NCBI RefSeq assembly: GCF_000485595.1
Contig: NW_014577247.1
Span: forward strand, 29,639 to 64,899
Length of the DNA stretch: 35,261 nt
Source: Priapulus caudatus
Lineage: Eukaryota > Priapulida > Priapulimorpha > Priapulimorphida > Priapulidae
Reading direction: 5' to 3'
Below, piece after piece: positions 33,575-35,261 of this stretch. The notes under the pieces are model-generated. The model worked only from the letters and a program-made list of their open reading frames with translations. It had not been told where the DNA came from and did not search any database. Every line of letters starts with the position of its first letter. The stretch's first letter is position 1. The position numbers and the translations under genes were made by a program.

Positions 33575-33807
33575 TATATAATGTGTACATAGTGCGTGGA
33601 GTGAATCGAGCAGTCTAACAGAGCCGTATCACGTTTGCTCCTCTCTGCACAACTAGCAGCATGCAGGAAGACTCGTACAGCGTGTGCGACCGGATGGATA
33701 TGTGCACAGATCCAGGTGGCACGACCCTCGTCCAGCCCGAGATTCTCGTCTTCCCGTGTCTAGCTAGTTACTGTCGTATCATGATGAATCGGCGGGAGTG
33801 TCGATGA
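33575..33807 (+). other. Candidate TATA box and short ORF
   Basis: TATATAA at 33575-33581 lies 80 bases before an ATG at 33661 that opens a 48-residue frame (MQEDSYSVCDRMDMCTDP, then a Val/Leu/Pro-containing stretch, stop at 33805-33807). Codon content looks protein-like and CAG|GTGGCA within it could be a donor. No homologue is recognised. Confidence 0.18.
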
Positions 33808-33847
33808 CATTAGTAGTGAGGTAAAGCAGCAGTGAAGCTGTGTAGTG

Positions 33848-34377
33848 CACAGGCACTTGCAGCGTTTCAATAAAATATAATGCTAACTAAATACGAAATC
33901 TATTAACTACCAAATTCTTAATGTTTCTATACTCTCTTTTACTTATTATTGCCGACAGTTTCCTGTAAATTCCGTCCAAATCCTACGTCCAACCATACGC
34001 TGCCGGCGCCATTGCTTTCGCGGCGCGACTGTTGCACGCTTACACTAATATATATAGTTAGGGCTTAACTAAACGCTTAAACTATATATATTAACGCTTA
34101 TATATACTTACAAAACATATGTATACTTACGCTTATATATACTTACAAAATATATACGCTTATAAAACTATATATATTAGTGTAAGCGTGCAACAGCCGC
34201 CCCGCGAAAGCAATGGCGCCGGCATCGTATGGTTGGACGTAGGATTTGAACGGGATTTACAGGGAACTGTCGGCAATAATAGATGAAGGAGAGTATAGAA
34301 ACATTAAGAATTTGGTAGTAAATAGATTTCGTATTTAGTTAGCATTATATTTTATTGAAACGCTTCAAGTGCCTGCG
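33848..34377. mobile_element. hAT-like MITE, second family member, 8-bp target duplication
   Basis: Flanked by GTGTAGTG on both sides (33840-33847 and 34378-34385). The ends CACAGGCACTTGCAGCGTTT and CGCAGGCACTTGAAGCGTTT (right end, complemented) share CAGGCACTTG and CGTTTCAATAA with the MITE at 16716. The two arms pair over about 200 bases each, around an AT-rich centre with repeated ACGCTTATATATACTTAC units. No coding capacity. Confidence 0.82.
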
Positions 34378-34385
34378 GTGTAGTG

Positions 34386-34826
34386 GATCCATTAATAGCA
34401 AGCGGTGGCTAGGCACCCTATACACGTCCTTCGACTACCGCTGCAGCTGTCACCCGCAATATCGTGCTTCCGAGTCGCATTACATCGATTTTTAAATTGG
34501 TTGGGTCGAAAATAAATAATATATTGCTACTAGTAGTAGCGATGGAATCGCGTATAGCGTTGACATCACTCGTCAGAAACCAGCACGCTGTTAACCGATG
34601 CGGCATCGTGACTTGCAGCGATGACTGTGCGTACGATATCCACGATACGATCATCGTCGCGATTCTGTCGCGATCTGGTCGCCACTTGCCGCGAGCTGTT
34701 GAGATCGTGTGCTTTGGATGTGATGTTTTTAACGCTCGTTAGTATCGATGTACGCTATATCGAGAGTGAATAAAATCAACCGTATCTTAATTCAGTCCTG
34801 GATGTATGCAATTATGCATATAAGGT
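34386..34826. other. No gene recognised
   Basis: Unique sequence with overlapping short frames on both strands (34464-34742 plus, 34418-34654 minus); neither shows a domain or credible splice sites. Confidence 0.4.
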
Positions 34827-34856
34827 ACTAGCGGGATACCCGGCGTTGCCCGGTGA
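34827..34856. other. GC-rich TACCCGGCGTTGCCCGG motif
   Basis: A compact GC-rich motif (ACTAGCGGGATACCCGG then CGTTGCCCGG) able to form a small CCGG hairpin. I associate very similar motifs with the ends of interspersed repeats in invertebrate genomes, from memory and without a search. It is followed after about 65 bases by the CATC-type array. Confidence 0.3.
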
Positions 34857-34918
34857 AATCAGTGGCGTTACTCAGTTGGTGACCGCTTGGTTGAAAGGAA
34901 AATGCCCAAAAAAAGCGA

Positions 34919-35261
34919 ACTATCTATCTATCCATGCATCCATCCATGCATCCATCCATTCATCGCATTCTATGCCATCCCATCCCATCCCATCGCACCG
35001 CATCCCACCTCATCCCATCCCATCCCATATTCCATCCCATCCCATCGCATGCCATCTGATCGCATCTCAGGCCATGCCATGCTATCCCATCGCATCGCAC
35101 CGCATCCCATCCCATCCCATCCCATCCCATCCCATCCCATGCCATGCCATCCCATCGCATGCCATCCCATCCCATCCCATCCCATCCCATCCCATGCCAT
35201 GCCATCCCATCGCATGCCATCCCATCCCATCCCATCCCATCCCATCCCATGCCATGCCATC
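34919..35261. repeat. CATC then CCATC pentanucleotide array; (GGGAT)n on the minus strand
   Basis: Starts as tetranucleotide CTAT/CATC units and becomes a long CCATC pentamer array with GCATC and GCCAT variants, running off the window end. Higher-order repeats of about 70 bases (blocks with CCATGCCATG then CATCGCATG) are visible from about 35140 on. The MGWDG-repeat frames on the minus strand are repeat translations. Confidence 0.95.

Noticed and set aside
34418-34654. Minus-strand frame with FDP and ILR resembling the missing synaptogyrin N terminus
   Set aside because: Spacing between FDP and ILR is four residues too long, the expected Trp and splice donor are absent, and the surrounding residues do not match.
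34960-35261. MGWDG-repeat protein on the minus strand
   Set aside because: Pentamer array whose unit length is not a multiple of three; all frames give similar pseudo-proteins.
34919-35261. CRISPR-like repeat array
   Set aside because: Unit is 5 bases with no spacers, in a eukaryotic context.

Overview
This is a eukaryotic, metazoan window: spliced genes with GT-AG introns, a vertebrate-type hormone/C1q gene, a synaptic-vesicle tetraspan gene, very abundant microsatellites, several non-autonomous transposons and TTAGGG-type interstitial repeats. The two recognisable proteins resemble vertebrate families but are clearly diverged, and the intergenic structure is invertebrate-like. I would call it a bilaterian invertebrate, probably from a long-read assembly, and cannot name the species.

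Layout. Bases 1-647 are a GA microsatellite followed by a CpG-rich promoter/5' leader. Bases 648-8422 (+) hold a complete seven-exon gene for a secreted short-collagen/C1q-domain protein of the adipolin/erythroferrone (C1QTNF12/FAM132) family, about 337 residues; its first intron is 4.9 kb and full of simple repeats plus one inverted-repeat element. Bases 8423-12747 are a convergent intergenic region with AT repeats and two good CTCF-like motifs. Bases 12748-14399 (-) are the last three exons of a synaptogyrin gene; its first coding exon was not found. A 624-bp fold-back transposon (14492-15115) sits just upstream of synaptogyrin exon 2.

Bases 15262-28490 are two direct copies of a roughly 6.5-6.7 kb non-coding unit (15262-21982 and 22034-28490). 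Each copy carries the same hAT-like MITE with the same target duplication, the same interstitial telomere-like repeat next to a LINE-like 3' tail, and the same AGGTCA half-site cluster. Copy 2 changes abruptly near 24940 from near-identical to heavily base-depleted, the pattern expected of unpolished long-read sequence, so a false duplication in the assembly is a serious possibility.

Bases 28491-35261 are mostly repeats with no recognised gene. They contain a second MITE of the same hAT-like family (33848-34377), two (CGCA)/(CA)/(GA) tracts, three weak exon candidates, and a terminal CCATC pentamer array whose opposite strand is (GGGAT)n.

No operon-like or defence-like system is visible. The two genes are tail to tail and functionally unrelated as far as the sequence shows. 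The most useful observations are the complete invertebrate adipolin-type gene, the CTCF-like pair between the convergent genes, the MITE/fold-back elements with intact target duplications, and the suspicious 6.7-kb duplication.
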